NCBI GenBank assembly: GCA_025458545.1
Contig: JALOSH010000236.1
Location: 1 to 8,024 of the forward strand
Reading direction: 5' to 3'
From: Hydrogenophaga sp.
Lineage (GTDB): Bacteria; Pseudomonadota; Gammaproteobacteria; Burkholderiales; Burkholderiaceae
DNA: 8,024 nt
The position numbers were made by a program, and so were the translations under genes. Below the pieces are notes generated by a model. It saw only the letters and a program-made list of their open reading frames with translations, had not been told where the DNA came from and searched no databases. Below, in pieces: positions 1 to 6,809 of the stretch (the first letter of the stretch is position 1; every line of letters starts with the position of its first letter).

Positions 1-35
1 TCGAGGCTGCCGTCTTTCAGGGTGGAGAGTCGCAT
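1..35 (-). CDS. Start of a probable fumarylacetoacetate hydrolase (FAH) family protein, partial
   Basis: An ATG at 35-33 opens a frame that runs off the window edge and reads MRLSTLKDGSL. This opening resembles, from memory, the N-terminus of many Burkholderiales FAH-family proteins (MRLATLKDGS-like). The ATG lies 20 bp after the stop of the binding-protein gene on the same strand, a normal operon spacing, although only a weak GAG is seen upstream as a ribosome binding site. FAH-family enzymes are metal-dependent hydrolases, hydratases or decarboxylases acting on acyl-pyruvate or oxo-dienoate products of aromatic ring cleavage, which would suit this operon. Only 11 full codons are visible, so the identification rests on a short N-terminal match plus context and is tentative. 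Confidence 0.55.
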   Translation of the reverse strand, partial: MRLSTLKDGSL

Positions 36-55
36 GGTGAACCGCGCTCAACGCG

Positions 56-1051
56 TCACTTCAAAACGTCGGGAAAGGCCTTCAAGAGTGCCGTGGACCG
101 GGTGATTTCACGCGCATAGAAGGCCTGCGCTTCGGCCTGGGACAGCACGGGCGCCGGACTGCTGCCGGTGGAACGCGCCCAATTCAAGAATTCCGGCTCC
201 ACCATCACGCCAGCCAAAGCCTGGTACAGACGCTGCTGCACCGGCGCAGGCGTGTCGCGGCGTGTCATCACTCCAGCCCACACGTCGTAGTCGAAATTGG
301 CGAAGCTGCTGTGCCCGGCGGCCAAGGTGGGGAACTTCGGGAACATGGCCGAGGGCCTGGCGGTGCTGACACCGATCGCCTTGAGCTTGCCTTGATCGAT
401 CAGGGCTGCAATGCCACCGGCCAATGGCAGGAATGCCAGGTCGAGCTGGCCGCCCATGACGTCTGTGATGATCGGCGCCACACCGCGGTAGGGCACGTGG
501 GTCACGTTGAGCGTGGACAGCTTTTCAAACTGCAGGCTGATCAGGTGGATCATCGAGGCCACACCGATGTTGCCCATGGTCAGCGGTGCGCCGCCCTTGC
601 CCTTGAGCGCCAGCACGTCGGCCAACGAATTGACCTCCAGCGTGGGACGGGCGCACAGCACGTAGGAAATCTTGCCGAACTGGACCAGCATGGTGAAATC
701 TACGGGCTTGTAGCGCGCGTCCGGGATGGTGAGCGGGCTGAGGATCATCTCGGTCGGCGTGCCAATGAGCAGGGTGTGTCCATCGACCGGCTGCGACATC
801 ACGCGGTTCACGCCAATGGTGCCCCCCGCACCGCCCAGGTTTTCCACCACCACGGGCTGGCCCAAAGCCTGTTGCAGGCCCGGCAGCATCTTGCGCGCAA
901 TGGCGTCGTTCGGTGTGCCCGCTGGCTGAGGCACGATCACTGTGACAGGCCGACTGGGGAAGGTGGTGGCCTGGGCCTGCGCGGTGGTGGTCGCCAGCAA
1001 GGGCGGCAGGCCCAGCGACAGCAGGGAAAGGGTTTGGCGGCGATTCAGCAT
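56..1051 (-). CDS. Bug-family (TctC-like) tripartite tricarboxylate transporter substrate-binding protein
   Basis: A 331-residue periplasmic binding protein of the Bug family, a normal length. The N-terminus is a signal peptide: a twin-arginine-like NRRQTL at residues 3-8, a hydrophobic stretch to about residue 20, and likely cleavage after an AQA at about residues 26-28. The mature protein begins with the family pattern FPSRPVTVIVP, then PAGTPNDAIARK (43-54) and GQPVVVENLGGAGGTIG (64-80), the segments that form the ligand pocket and bind carboxylates through ordered water. An AGGAGA ribosome binding site sits about 8 bases before the ATG. No TctA/TctB membrane subunits are visible here, which is usual for this hugely expanded family in Burkholderiales. 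Its place in a catabolic operon suggests that it captures the pathway substrate or a related aromatic or organic acid. The ligand cannot be read from the sequence. Confidence 0.93.
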   Translation of the reverse strand: MLNRRQTLSLLSLGLPPLLATTTAQAQATTFPSRPVTVIVPQPAGTPNDAIARKMLPGLQQALGQPVVVENLGGAGGTIGVNRVMSQPVDGHTLLIGTPTEMILSPLTIPDARYKPVDFTMLVQFGKISYVLCARPTLEVNSLADVLALKGKGGAPLTMGNIGVASMIHLISLQFEKLSTLNVTHVPYRGVAPIITDVMGGQLDLAFLPLAGGIAALIDQGKLKAIGVSTARPSAMFPKFPTLAAGHSSFANFDYDVWAGVMTRRDTPAPVQQRLYQALAGVMVEPEFLNWARSTGSSPAPVLSQAEAQAFYAREITRSTALLKAFPDVLK

Positions 1052-1086
1052 GGGATGGTCTCCTGTGGGTTGAAATGATCAAGTGC

Positions 1087-1665
1087 TCAGCGACGGCTGA
1101 GGGCCGTCGCAATGGGGGATTCGTAGACGCCGTCGACCAGCACGAACAGCATTCGGCAGGGCTGGTCGGAGCGGTTCGCCCAGGCGTGGTTGGTGCCGCG
1201 CTGCACCACCACGCTGCCGGGACGCAGCTGCACCTCGCTGTCATCGAGGATCAAGGTGAGCTCGCCGGAGATCACGACGCCGTAGTCGACGCTCTCGGTC
1301 CGGTGCATCAGCGGGTGTGGCGAGTGCGCCTGCACCGTGCTGGCGGCGGTGTCGCCGATCTGGGCGAAGGCGTCTTTCATCTTCGCCGCACCCTGGGCCA
1401 GAAAGTCGGGCGTGTCGGGCGGGATGTCGACAAAGCGGATGCGCGTGCCCAGCTTGGGCGGCGGCAGCATCAGCGGGCCGACGGTGGGGTCGGGTTCGTT
1501 GCCCACCGGCGCGGGCATGCCCTGCGTGGCCCAGACCTCGTGGAACACGGTGCCTGGGATGGCCGCGATCTCGGCGACGTGGGGCAGCGGGCCATCGCTG
1601 GTCACGATGGCGCGCCCGCTCGCATCGTGGCCGGTGACCACGCGGTGGATGGCGGGCAGGGACAT
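1087..1665 (-). CDS. Cupin domain protein, function unassigned
   Basis: A 192-residue protein with a single C-terminal cupin barrel (about residues 112-180). Cupin motif 2 is clear: G150, then QRGTNHAW with H160 and N164. Motif 1 is degenerate: H121-R-T-E124-S-V-D-Y-G, without the second His of a classical HxH, followed by GVVISGE. A metal site is therefore possible but not standard. The N-terminal 100 residues are family-specific and I do not recognise a function for them. I chose the ATG at 1665 because GGAGA lies 5 bases upstream; an upstream ATG in frame at 1695 has no comparable site. It follows the FGE gene by 90 bp and precedes the binding protein by 35 bp. Small cupins of this type recur in aromatic catabolic operons, where they may be isomerases, dioxygenases or sensors. 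No specific reaction is claimed. Confidence 0.85.
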   Translation of the reverse strand: MSLPAIHRVVTGHDASGRAIVTSDGPLPHVAEIAAIPGTVFHEVWATQGMPAPVGNEPDPTVGPLMLPPPKLGTRIRFVDIPPDTPDFLAQGAAKMKDAFAQIGDTAASTVQAHSPHPLMHRTESVDYGVVISGELTLILDDSEVQLRPGSVVVQRGTNHAWANRSDQPCRMLFVLVDGVYESPIATALSRR

Positions 1666-1669
1666 CGGA

Positions 1670-1674
1670 TCTCC
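1670..1674 (-). promoter_or_regulatory. Ribosome binding site of the cupin gene
   Basis: Read on the minus strand this is GGAGA, 4-5 bases before the ATG at 1665. It decides the start over the longer in-frame ATG at 1695. The same GGAGA core precedes the sulfatase, monooxygenase and binding-protein genes in this window. Confidence 0.7.
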
Positions 1675-1755
1675 AGGCTGGGCAATGGGTGGCATGACAG
1701 GGCAGCGGGTGGCGTTGCGGGGCGGATCGGTGGTTGGGTGTGGCGGTGAAGCGGG

Positions 1756-2766
1756 CTACCGGGCTGGCATCACGGTGCGAAAGCCCACGTGCGCCACGCC
1801 CAGGTCGGCCTCTTGCGGGTGGCGTGCGGCGGCGCGGTAGCGCATGCAGTAATCGGCGGCACACAGGAAGGAGCCGCCTTTGATGACCATGGCCTCGCCG
1901 CTGGCCGCCTGGCGCGGCAGGGACTGCGAGGGCTCGCCGTTGCCGTGCGGCTGGCGCTGCCCACGGTAGGCATCGCGCGTCCATTCCCAGACGTTGCCGA
2001 TCATGTCCTGCAGGCCGTAGCCGTTGGCGGCAAAGCAGCCCACGGGCGCGCGGTCGGCATGGCCGTCATCGCGCGTGTTGAGGTCGGGGAACATGCCTTG
2101 CCAGTAGTTGGCATGGGTCTGGCCGTCCGGGCCGCGGGGCTCGCGCTCGACCTGCTCGGCATCGCCGCCGCCGCGCGCCGCCCATTCCCATTGCGCTTCG
2201 GTGGGCAGCTCGCGGCCCAGCCAGCGCGCATAGGCCTGCGCATCGGCCAGCGTCACGTGAATCACCGGCTGGTTCATGCGGCCCTGCAGGTGGCTGCCCG
2301 GGCCTTCTGGGTGGCGCCAGCTGGCGCCGCGGGTGTAGACCCACCAGCTGTTCTCGGCCACCGTCTTGCCGCGCGGCGGCGCGCGGAAGACCACGGCCGC
2401 GCCCTCGCGCTCGGCCGCGGTGACATGGCCGGTGGCCTTCACGAAAGCCTCGAACTGGGCGTTGGTGACCTCGGTGCGGTCCATCCAGAACGCGTCAACC
2501 GCCACCCGGCCCGCCGGGCGTTCGTCGGAATAACCTTGCAGGCTGCCGGGTTCGAAGCGCCCCGCCGGCACACGCACCATGCCGGCGCGCGATTCGCGGC
2601 CAAAACCGTCAGGCAAGCCCGTGGCGCGCGCACAGCGCTCTGCGCCAGCCACGCCGTCGGGCACCTTGGCCGCTGCGCCTTGCGCCCACAGGGTGGCCGC
2701 AGCCGCAGTGGCCGCCACAGCCACGGCGATGACCGCCGCAACCCCGAGGTGTATTCCCTGGCGCAT
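1756..2766 (-). CDS. Formylglycine-generating enzyme (SUMF1/FGE family sulfatase maturase) with N-terminal export signal
   Basis: This 336-residue protein should convert the active-site Cys of a sulfatase to formylglycine using O2 and copper. The FGE-sulfatase domain starts near residue 63 (MVRVPAGRFEPGS) and includes VDAFWMDRTEVTNAQFEAFV (90-109), LPTEAQWEWAARGG (187-200) and IGNVWEWT (257-264). GGSFLC followed by DYCMRYRAAAR (298-315) supplies C302 and C307, matching the catalytic, copper-binding cysteine pair of true FGEs (Cys336/Cys341 in human SUMF1). This separates it from catalytically unrelated FGE-fold proteins. Residues 8-28 form an alanine/valine-rich hydrophobic segment, a signal peptide or membrane anchor. 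I prefer the ATG at 2766, which lies 7 bp after the sulfatase stop with a GAG 6 bases upstream. The alternative at 2799 would overlap the sulfatase by 26 bp and put 11 polar residues before the signal. The adjacent sulfatase is its obvious substrate. Confidence 0.93.
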   Translation of the reverse strand: MRQGIHLGVAAVIAVAVAATAAAATLWAQGAAAKVPDGVAGAERCARATGLPDGFGRESRAGMVRVPAGRFEPGSLQGYSDERPAGRVAVDAFWMDRTEVTNAQFEAFVKATGHVTAAEREGAAVVFRAPPRGKTVAENSWWVYTRGASWRHPEGPGSHLQGRMNQPVIHVTLADAQAYARWLGRELPTEAQWEWAARGGGDAEQVEREPRGPDGQTHANYWQGMFPDLNTRDDGHADRAPVGCFAANGYGLQDMIGNVWEWTRDAYRGQRQPHGNGEPSQSLPRQAASGEAMVIKGGSFLCAADYCMRYRAAARHPQEADLGVAHVGFRTVMPAR

Positions 2767-2773
2767 GCTGGTC

Positions 2774-4518
2774 TCAACGTCCGGTGTAGATGCGGGCATG
2801 CTCGATCAGGCCGGTGCGCCGGGCGTACTCGGCGCGTGCCTTCAACAGATCGGCCACCACGTCCGGGTGCGCGGCGGCCACGTCCTGCGTTTCGCCGCGA
2901 TCGGTGCTCAGGTCGAACAGCTGCCAGGGAGTCTGCTCGCGCAGCGTGACGCCGGGCTTGAGCGTGGCGGTCTGGCTCAGCTTCCAGCGACCTTTCACGA
3001 CGTAGCTGGTCCCAAACAGCTCGTCGGCCAGCACAGCGTCGGCCGGGTGCACTGCGGCAACCGCCGCCGGGCTGCGCAGCGCGGTCAGGAAAGAGCGGCC
3101 CTCGATCGGTAACACCTCGCGGCCCTGAAAGTTCGTGCCCGGGTTCTTGACCCCGGCGGCGTCCAGCACGGTGGGCAACACGTCGGTCACCTGCAGTCGC
3201 GCACCGGTGACCGGCGCGCCCTGCCGCTGGCCGGGCAGCTTGACGATCAGTGGCGAAGCGGTTCCGCCTTCGGCCCCGGTGAAACCCTTGACGAGGCGGA
3301 ACGGCGCCGAGCTGACCTCGGCCCAGCGGTGGCCGTAGGCGGCCACGGAACCCGGGCGTCCCAGGTTGGCCAGCGCGTTGTCCACCCTCGTGCCCGGCAC
3401 CGGCGGCGCAAAGGCATCAGCCCCTTCGGCGCCGTTGTCCGACATAAAGAGGATCAGCGTGTTGTCATAGTCGCCGTTGCGCTTGAGGTGCTCGACCAGG
3501 CGACCGATGTGCGCATCCAGGTTGGTCACCATGGCGGCGTAGATTTCCATCAGCCGCGCTTCGCGCGCCCGCTCGTCTGCCGACAGCTCGCTCCAGCGCT
3601 TCGGGGCGCGATGCGGCGCTCGCGGATGACTTCGTAGCCCGCGTCGTAGCGGCCCTTCTGCGCCGCGATGTCGGCCTCGGGCGCCTGCAGCGGCCAGTGC
3701 GGCGCGGTGTAGGCGGCGTAGGCAAAGAAGGGTTTGCCGCTGGCGCGGTTGGCGTCGATGTAGCCGATAAGCTTGTCGGTGAACGCCTGGGTGGAGAAGA
3801 AGTCGCGCGGCAGTTGGGCAGCCGGAAACACCCGCCCGTCTTCGGCGTAGGTGGTCAGGTCCAGCGGCGTGGGGGGTGTGGAATGTGCGTAGTGCGAAGC
3901 GCCGCCCTGCACCAGCGCAAACGAACGGTCGAAGCCGCGCGCATGCGGCAGCGCGTCGGGCTTGAGGCGAAAGGGAGCACGCACACGCTCGTCGGGCGCG
4001 GCCACCTGGTAGGCCAGGTGCCACTTGCCGGCCATGAAGGTGCTGTAGCCACCGTGGCGCAGCAGCTCGGCCATGGACAGCGCCTTAGGGCTCAAGTGGC
4101 CCTGGTACCCGGCGGGGATGTTGTCGAAATCGAAACGGTTGGTCTTGCCCCAGGGGGCGTTTTCAGGGCGGCTCTGCAGCACGCCCGAACCCACCACCTC
4201 GGCCATGTTGCCGATGCCGGCGAGGTGGTGGTCGGCGCCCGACAGCAGGCTGGCGCGCGTGGGCGAACACACCGCGCGGGTGTGGAAGTTGGTGAGCATG
4301 CGGCCGCCTGCAGCCAGGGCATCGATGTTCGGTGTGGCGATCTCGCCCCCGAAGGCGCCGAGATCGGAGTAGCCCAGGTCGTCGGCGACGATCACCAGAA
4401 TGTTGGGGCGTTTGGACAGCGCAGCCGACGCCGTGGGGGACGGACCCGTGGTGCAGGCCGCCAGGACCAGGGCCGATGCCAGCACGGGTACAAGAGCGAA
4501 GCGGAATGAGCGTGTCAT
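2774..4518 (-). pseudogene. Arylsulfatase (type I, formylglycine-dependent), lipoprotein, interrupted by a frameshift
   Basis: The start at 4518 (GGAGA 4 bases upstream, ATGA overlap with the cyclase stop) gives a lipoprotein signal with lipobox L19-A-A-C22. The sulfatase domain follows: metal ligands D46/D47; C84-S-P-T-R88, the formylglycine motif (Cys codon 4267-4269); AGKWHL with K165 and H167; APHWPLQAP with H274. This frame stops at 3550 after 322 residues, the last twenty of them non-homologous. Near 3600-3610 homology moves to another minus frame that ends at 2774 and carries KRWSELSADE, MEIYAAMV, MSDNGAEG (D/N codons 3434-3439), RLVKGFTGAEGG and ELFGTSYVVKGRWKL. The order matches Pseudomonas aeruginosa AtsA as I remember it. 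All catalytic residues survive, but split over two frames. AtsA has about 20 more residues at the junction, which suggests a deletion of 3n+1 bases, although a lost G in the GGGG at 3603-3606 would also restore the frame. As written, no full enzyme is made. Confidence 0.88.
3596..3612 (-). other. Frameshift junction in the arylsulfatase gene
   Basis: On the minus strand the upstream frame reads ...RERRIAPRSAG, while the downstream frame reads ...RAPKRWSELSADE over the same bases. The two real coding frames therefore meet around the four-G run at 3603-3606 (CCCC in the coding sense). One extra C there would give a continuous RRIAPPKRWSEL. Compared with related arylsulfatases, about 20 linker residues between the RxxR(L/I)A segment and the R-W-x-x-L segment are absent, so a larger out-of-frame deletion is the alternative. 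The exact breakpoint cannot be placed more closely without a homologue alignment. Confidence 0.8.
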
Positions 4519-5312
4519 GGTGTCTCCAGGATGGCGACCGCACGCGTCCAGCCTGCGCTGGCGCCGCGAATTTTGTGGGGGAAGCAGCTGATGGTGAAGC
4601 CGTGCGGCGGCAGGGCTTCGAGGTTGTGCAGCTTTTCCAGGTGGCAGTAGCCGATGTCGCGGCCGGCCTTGTGGCCTTCCCAGATCAGGCTCTTGTCGCC
4701 GGTCTCGGCGACTTTCTTCGCGGTGTAGGAAAAAGGCGCGTCCCAGCTCCAGGCGTCGGTGCCGGTCAGGCGCACGCCGCGCTCCAGCAGGTACATGGTG
4801 GCCTCGTAGCCCATGCCGCAACCGGCGCTCAGGTAGTCGGGGTGGCCGTAGCGTGAGCCGGCACGCGTGTTGACGACCACGATGTCCAGCGGCTCCAGCG
4901 TGTGGCCGATGCGCGCGAGTTCGGCCTCGACATCGGCGGCGGTGGCCACGTAGCCGTCGGGCAAGTGGCGAAAGTCCAGCTTCACGCCGGTCTGGAAGCA
5001 CCATTCCAGCGGCACCTCGTCGATGGTGATGCTGGGGCGGCTGCCGCCGTTCTTAGCGTCTTGTGTGCTGTGAAAGTGCCAGGGCGCATCCAGGTGGGTG
5101 CCGTTGTGCGTGGTCAGCGTGACCCACTCGGCGGCAGCGGCTTCGCCTTCGGGATAGTCCTCGACAGTGGTGCCGGGAATCATGGCCATGAACTCCGGCA
5201 GCGTGTCGGCGTGCTTCTGGTAGGTGATCTTTGGCGCCAGCGGCGGCGGGTCGGACAGCACGTCGTTCTCCAGATAAATGGAGAGGTCGATGAAACGGCG
5301 GGTGGGCTTCAT
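4515..5312 (-). CDS. Cyclase family metal-dependent hydrolase (KynB / isatin hydrolase-like)
   Basis: A 265-residue protein of the cyclase family (PF04199 type), which includes bacterial arylformamidase KynB and isatin hydrolase: metal-dependent hydrolases of amides, lactams or lactones. The family metal motif is complete: H69-N-G-T-H73-L-D75-A-P-W-H79. The N-terminus begins with the usual FIDLS(I)YLEND strand, and the central part has the expected PLDIVVVNTRAG (141-152) and LTGTDAWSWDAP (182-193) segments. It is somewhat longer than KynB (about 210 residues), with an insertion around residues 20-60, as in many uncharacterised members found in aromatic degradation clusters. The start is preceded by GAAGAA. 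The gene begins 9 bp after the monooxygenase stop and its stop overlaps the sulfatase start by ATGA. A role in opening a lactone or hydrolysing an intermediate of the pathway is inferred from context. Confidence 0.92.
   Translation of the reverse strand: MKPTRRFIDLSIYLENDVLSDPPPLAPKITYQKHADTLPEFMAMIPGTTVEDYPEGEAAAAEWVTLTTHNGTHLDAPWHFHSTQDAKNGGSRPSITIDEVPLEWCFQTGVKLDFRHLPDGYVATAADVEAELARIGHTLEPLDIVVVNTRAGSRYGHPDYLSAGCGMGYEATMYLLERGVRLTGTDAWSWDAPFSYTAKKVAETGDKSLIWEGHKAGRDIGYCHLEKLHNLEALPPHGFTISCFPHKIRGASAGWTRAVAILETP
4523..4527 (-). promoter_or_regulatory. Ribosome binding site of the arylsulfatase gene
   Basis: It reads GGAGA on the minus strand, 4 bases before the ATG at 4518, inside the end of the cyclase gene. 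It fixes the lipoprotein signal as the true N-terminus. The sulfatase frame is open without a stop up to about 5004, but that extension lies antisense to nothing and simply overlaps the cyclase gene in another frame. Confidence 0.7.
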
Positions 5313-5321
5313 TTGGGTTCT

Positions 5322-6446
5322 TCAAATGGGTTGCGCCAGCGCCATCAGGGACTCGCGCATGATCCGGGCGTGCTCTTCCTTGTCGCCGCCGGTGACCTCG
5401 ATCTCGCCCAACCGGGCCGAGTTCTGCACCACCATGCGGCAGCGCTCCCAGCGGCGCGTCTCGAAGGCTTGCAAGGCTTGGCCCACGGGCCCGGCGCGGC
5501 CCAGCTCCTCGGCCAGCACCAGCGCGTCTTCGATGCCGATGCACGCACCCGAGGCCAGGTGCGGCGTGGTGGCGTGCACCGTGTCGCCGATCAGCACCAC
5601 GCGCCCGGTGCTCCAGGGGCGGGGCATGAGCAGCTCTTCGAGCGGGCGGAACACGATCTGCGACTGCTCGTTGATCTGCTCTCGGATGGCCTGCACGGTG
5701 GGCGCCGGGAAATCGGCCAGCAGGCCGCGCAGGTGCGTGGCAAAGGTGGCGGGGTCGACATGCTCGTTGGTGGGGCGCGGCTCGGTGACGAAGAGGTACA
5801 TCTCGGTCTTCGAAACCGGGTTCACGCCGGGCTTGATCCGGGGACCCATCCACATCGTGGCCGTGGTGACTTCGGGCGGGCGCGGCAGCACCGCGCGCCA
5901 GACCGCCTGACCGCTGTACCGGGGTTTGGGCGCCTCGGGAAACATGGCCTCACGGACCTTGGAGTAGAGGCCGTCGGCACCGATCACCAGGTCGTACCTC
6001 TGGCGACTGCCGTCGGGGAAGGTCACCTCCACGCCTTCGGCATCTTGCTCGATGGACGTGAAGGTGCAGCCCAGGCGCACGTTCGCGCCACTGGCTCGGG
6101 TGGCCTCGGCCAGGATGCGCGCGAGCACGGGTCGCATGATGGCGCCACCGCCCGGAATGTCGGGGCCGGCGATGCGCGGCGTGGGCAGTTCGGCCACCTT
6201 GGGGCCGTGCGGCAGGCACAGCTGCACGCCGTCAGCAGCGTTGCCATGTTCCAGAAATGCGTCGAGGATGCCCAGCGTGCGGAAGGCCCGCAGCGTGGCG
6301 CCGCCCAGGCTGATGCCAGCGCCATAACTGCGCCAGCCCGCGTCGATTTCGACCAGATCGACCGCGTGGCCCTGTTTGCGCAGTTGGATGGCGGCCGACA
6401 TGCCGGAGAAACCGCCGCCGATGATGAGGATGGATGAAGGGGTCAT
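5322..6446 (-). CDS. Class A FAD-dependent aromatic monooxygenase (hydroxylase)
   Basis: A 374-residue single-component flavoprotein hydroxylase of the PHBH/salicylate hydroxylase fold, expected to use NAD(P)H and O2 to add a hydroxyl to a phenolic or related ring in the cytoplasm. Three family fingerprints are present: the dinucleotide-binding ILIIGGGFSGMSAA at residues 6-19, the DG motif LVIGADGLYSKVR at 153-165, and the GD motif RVVLIGDTVHATTPHLASG at 282-300 followed by GIEDALVLAEEL, which binds the FAD ribityl chain. Length is normal for the group. The start at 6446 has GGAG 8 bases upstream and overlaps the Rieske stop as ATGA. An open extension to 6785 only duplicates the Rieske gene region and is rejected. 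Position between a Rieske protein and ring-cleavage genes suggests that it makes the dihydroxylated substrate for the dioxygenase. The substrate is unknown. Confidence 0.93.
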   Translation of the reverse strand: MTPSSILIIGGGFSGMSAAIQLRKQGHAVDLVEIDAGWRSYGAGISLGGATLRAFRTLGILDAFLEHGNAADGVQLCLPHGPKVAELPTPRIAGPDIPGGGAIMRPVLARILAEATRASGANVRLGCTFTSIEQDAEGVEVTFPDGSRQRYDLVIGADGLYSKVREAMFPEAPKPRYSGQAVWRAVLPRPPEVTTATMWMGPRIKPGVNPVSKTEMYLFVTEPRPTNEHVDPATFATHLRGLLADFPAPTVQAIREQINEQSQIVFRPLEELLMPRPWSTGRVVLIGDTVHATTPHLASGACIGIEDALVLAEELGRAGPVGQALQAFETRRWERCRMVVQNSARLGEIEVTGGDKEEHARIMRESLMALAQPI

Positions 6447-6793
6447 GGTGATGTCTCCGTGTCTTGTGGTGTGGGGATGTGCACGCCGCCATCGGCATCC
6501 ACGCGCAGTGCGATCGGCGTGAGCCGCTCGCCGAGGCAGGGGCCCAGCGTGCACAGACCGGTGTGAATCTCGAACTGCGCACCGTGTGCCGCACAGACGA
6601 TGCGGTCTGCGGCCGCGTTCAGGTAGGCGTCCTTGCGCCAGGCCATGGGTGTGCCGTGGTGCGGGCAGGCGTTGACGTAGGCATGTAGCACCGGGCCACG
6701 GCGCACGGCGAACAGCGTGTCGCGGCCGGTCGCTTGCGGATCGAAGCCGCGCGAGCCGCCGTCGGGCAGGTCGTTCAGGTGGCACAGGTGCAT
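6443..6793 (-). CDS. Small Rieske [2Fe-2S] protein
   Basis: A 116-residue soluble protein that is essentially one Rieske domain. The cluster ligands are visible as C43-P-H45-H-G-T-P and C67-A-A-H70-G-A-Q-F, a CxH...CxxH pattern with the two halves 21 residues apart, as in Rieske-type ferredoxins. The following EIHTGLCTLGPC segment matches the usual F-x-x-x-(T/S)-G-x-x-x-x-G-P region. There is no catalytic mononuclear iron domain, so it is an electron carrier or a partner subunit, not an oxygenase by itself. The ATG at 6793 has AGGA about 10 bases upstream. The gene follows the dioxygenase by 16 bp, and its TGA overlaps the ATG of the FAD monooxygenase, implying coupled translation. Its redox partner is not evident in the window. 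Confidence 0.92.
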   Translation of the reverse strand: MHLCHLNDLPDGGSRGFDPQATGRDTLFAVRRGPVLHAYVNACPHHGTPMAWRKDAYLNAAADRIVCAAHGAQFEIHTGLCTLGPCLGERLTPIALRVDADGGVHIPTPQDTETSP

Positions 6794-6809
6794 GGCGTTC
6801 GTTCCTGCG

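Noticed and set aside
1666..1755. The 90 bp gap before the cupin gene as a promoter or terminator
   Set aside because: No convincing -35/-10 pair, no stem-loop followed by T residues, and no obvious operator could be seen; it is too GC-rich to judge by eye.
1789..2949. Plus-strand open frame of 386 codons opposite the FGE and the end of the sulfatase
   Set aside because: Low-complexity antisense translation; the minus strand carries the full FGE signature.
3596..3612. Programmed -1 ribosomal frameshift to make full-length sulfatase
   Set aside because: There is only a four-C run, no proper X-XXY-YYZ heptamer, and sulfatases are not known to use recoding. A deletion or base-call error is simpler.
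3550..5004. Sulfatase with a 162-residue N-terminal extension
   Set aside because: The extension is an out-of-frame reading of the cyclase gene. The lipoprotein signal and ribosome binding site place the start at 4518.
4902..6437. Plus-strand open frame of 511 codons opposite the cyclase and monooxygenase
   Set aside because: It is rich in His, Gly, Arg and Ala with no domain. It arises from antisense reading of GC-rich genes that have clear motifs on the minus strand.
5322..6785. Monooxygenase with a 113-residue N-terminal extension
   Set aside because: The extension overlaps the Rieske gene in another frame, is Arg/Pro-rich without a motif, and the FAD-binding GGGFSG starts normally just after the ATG at 6446.
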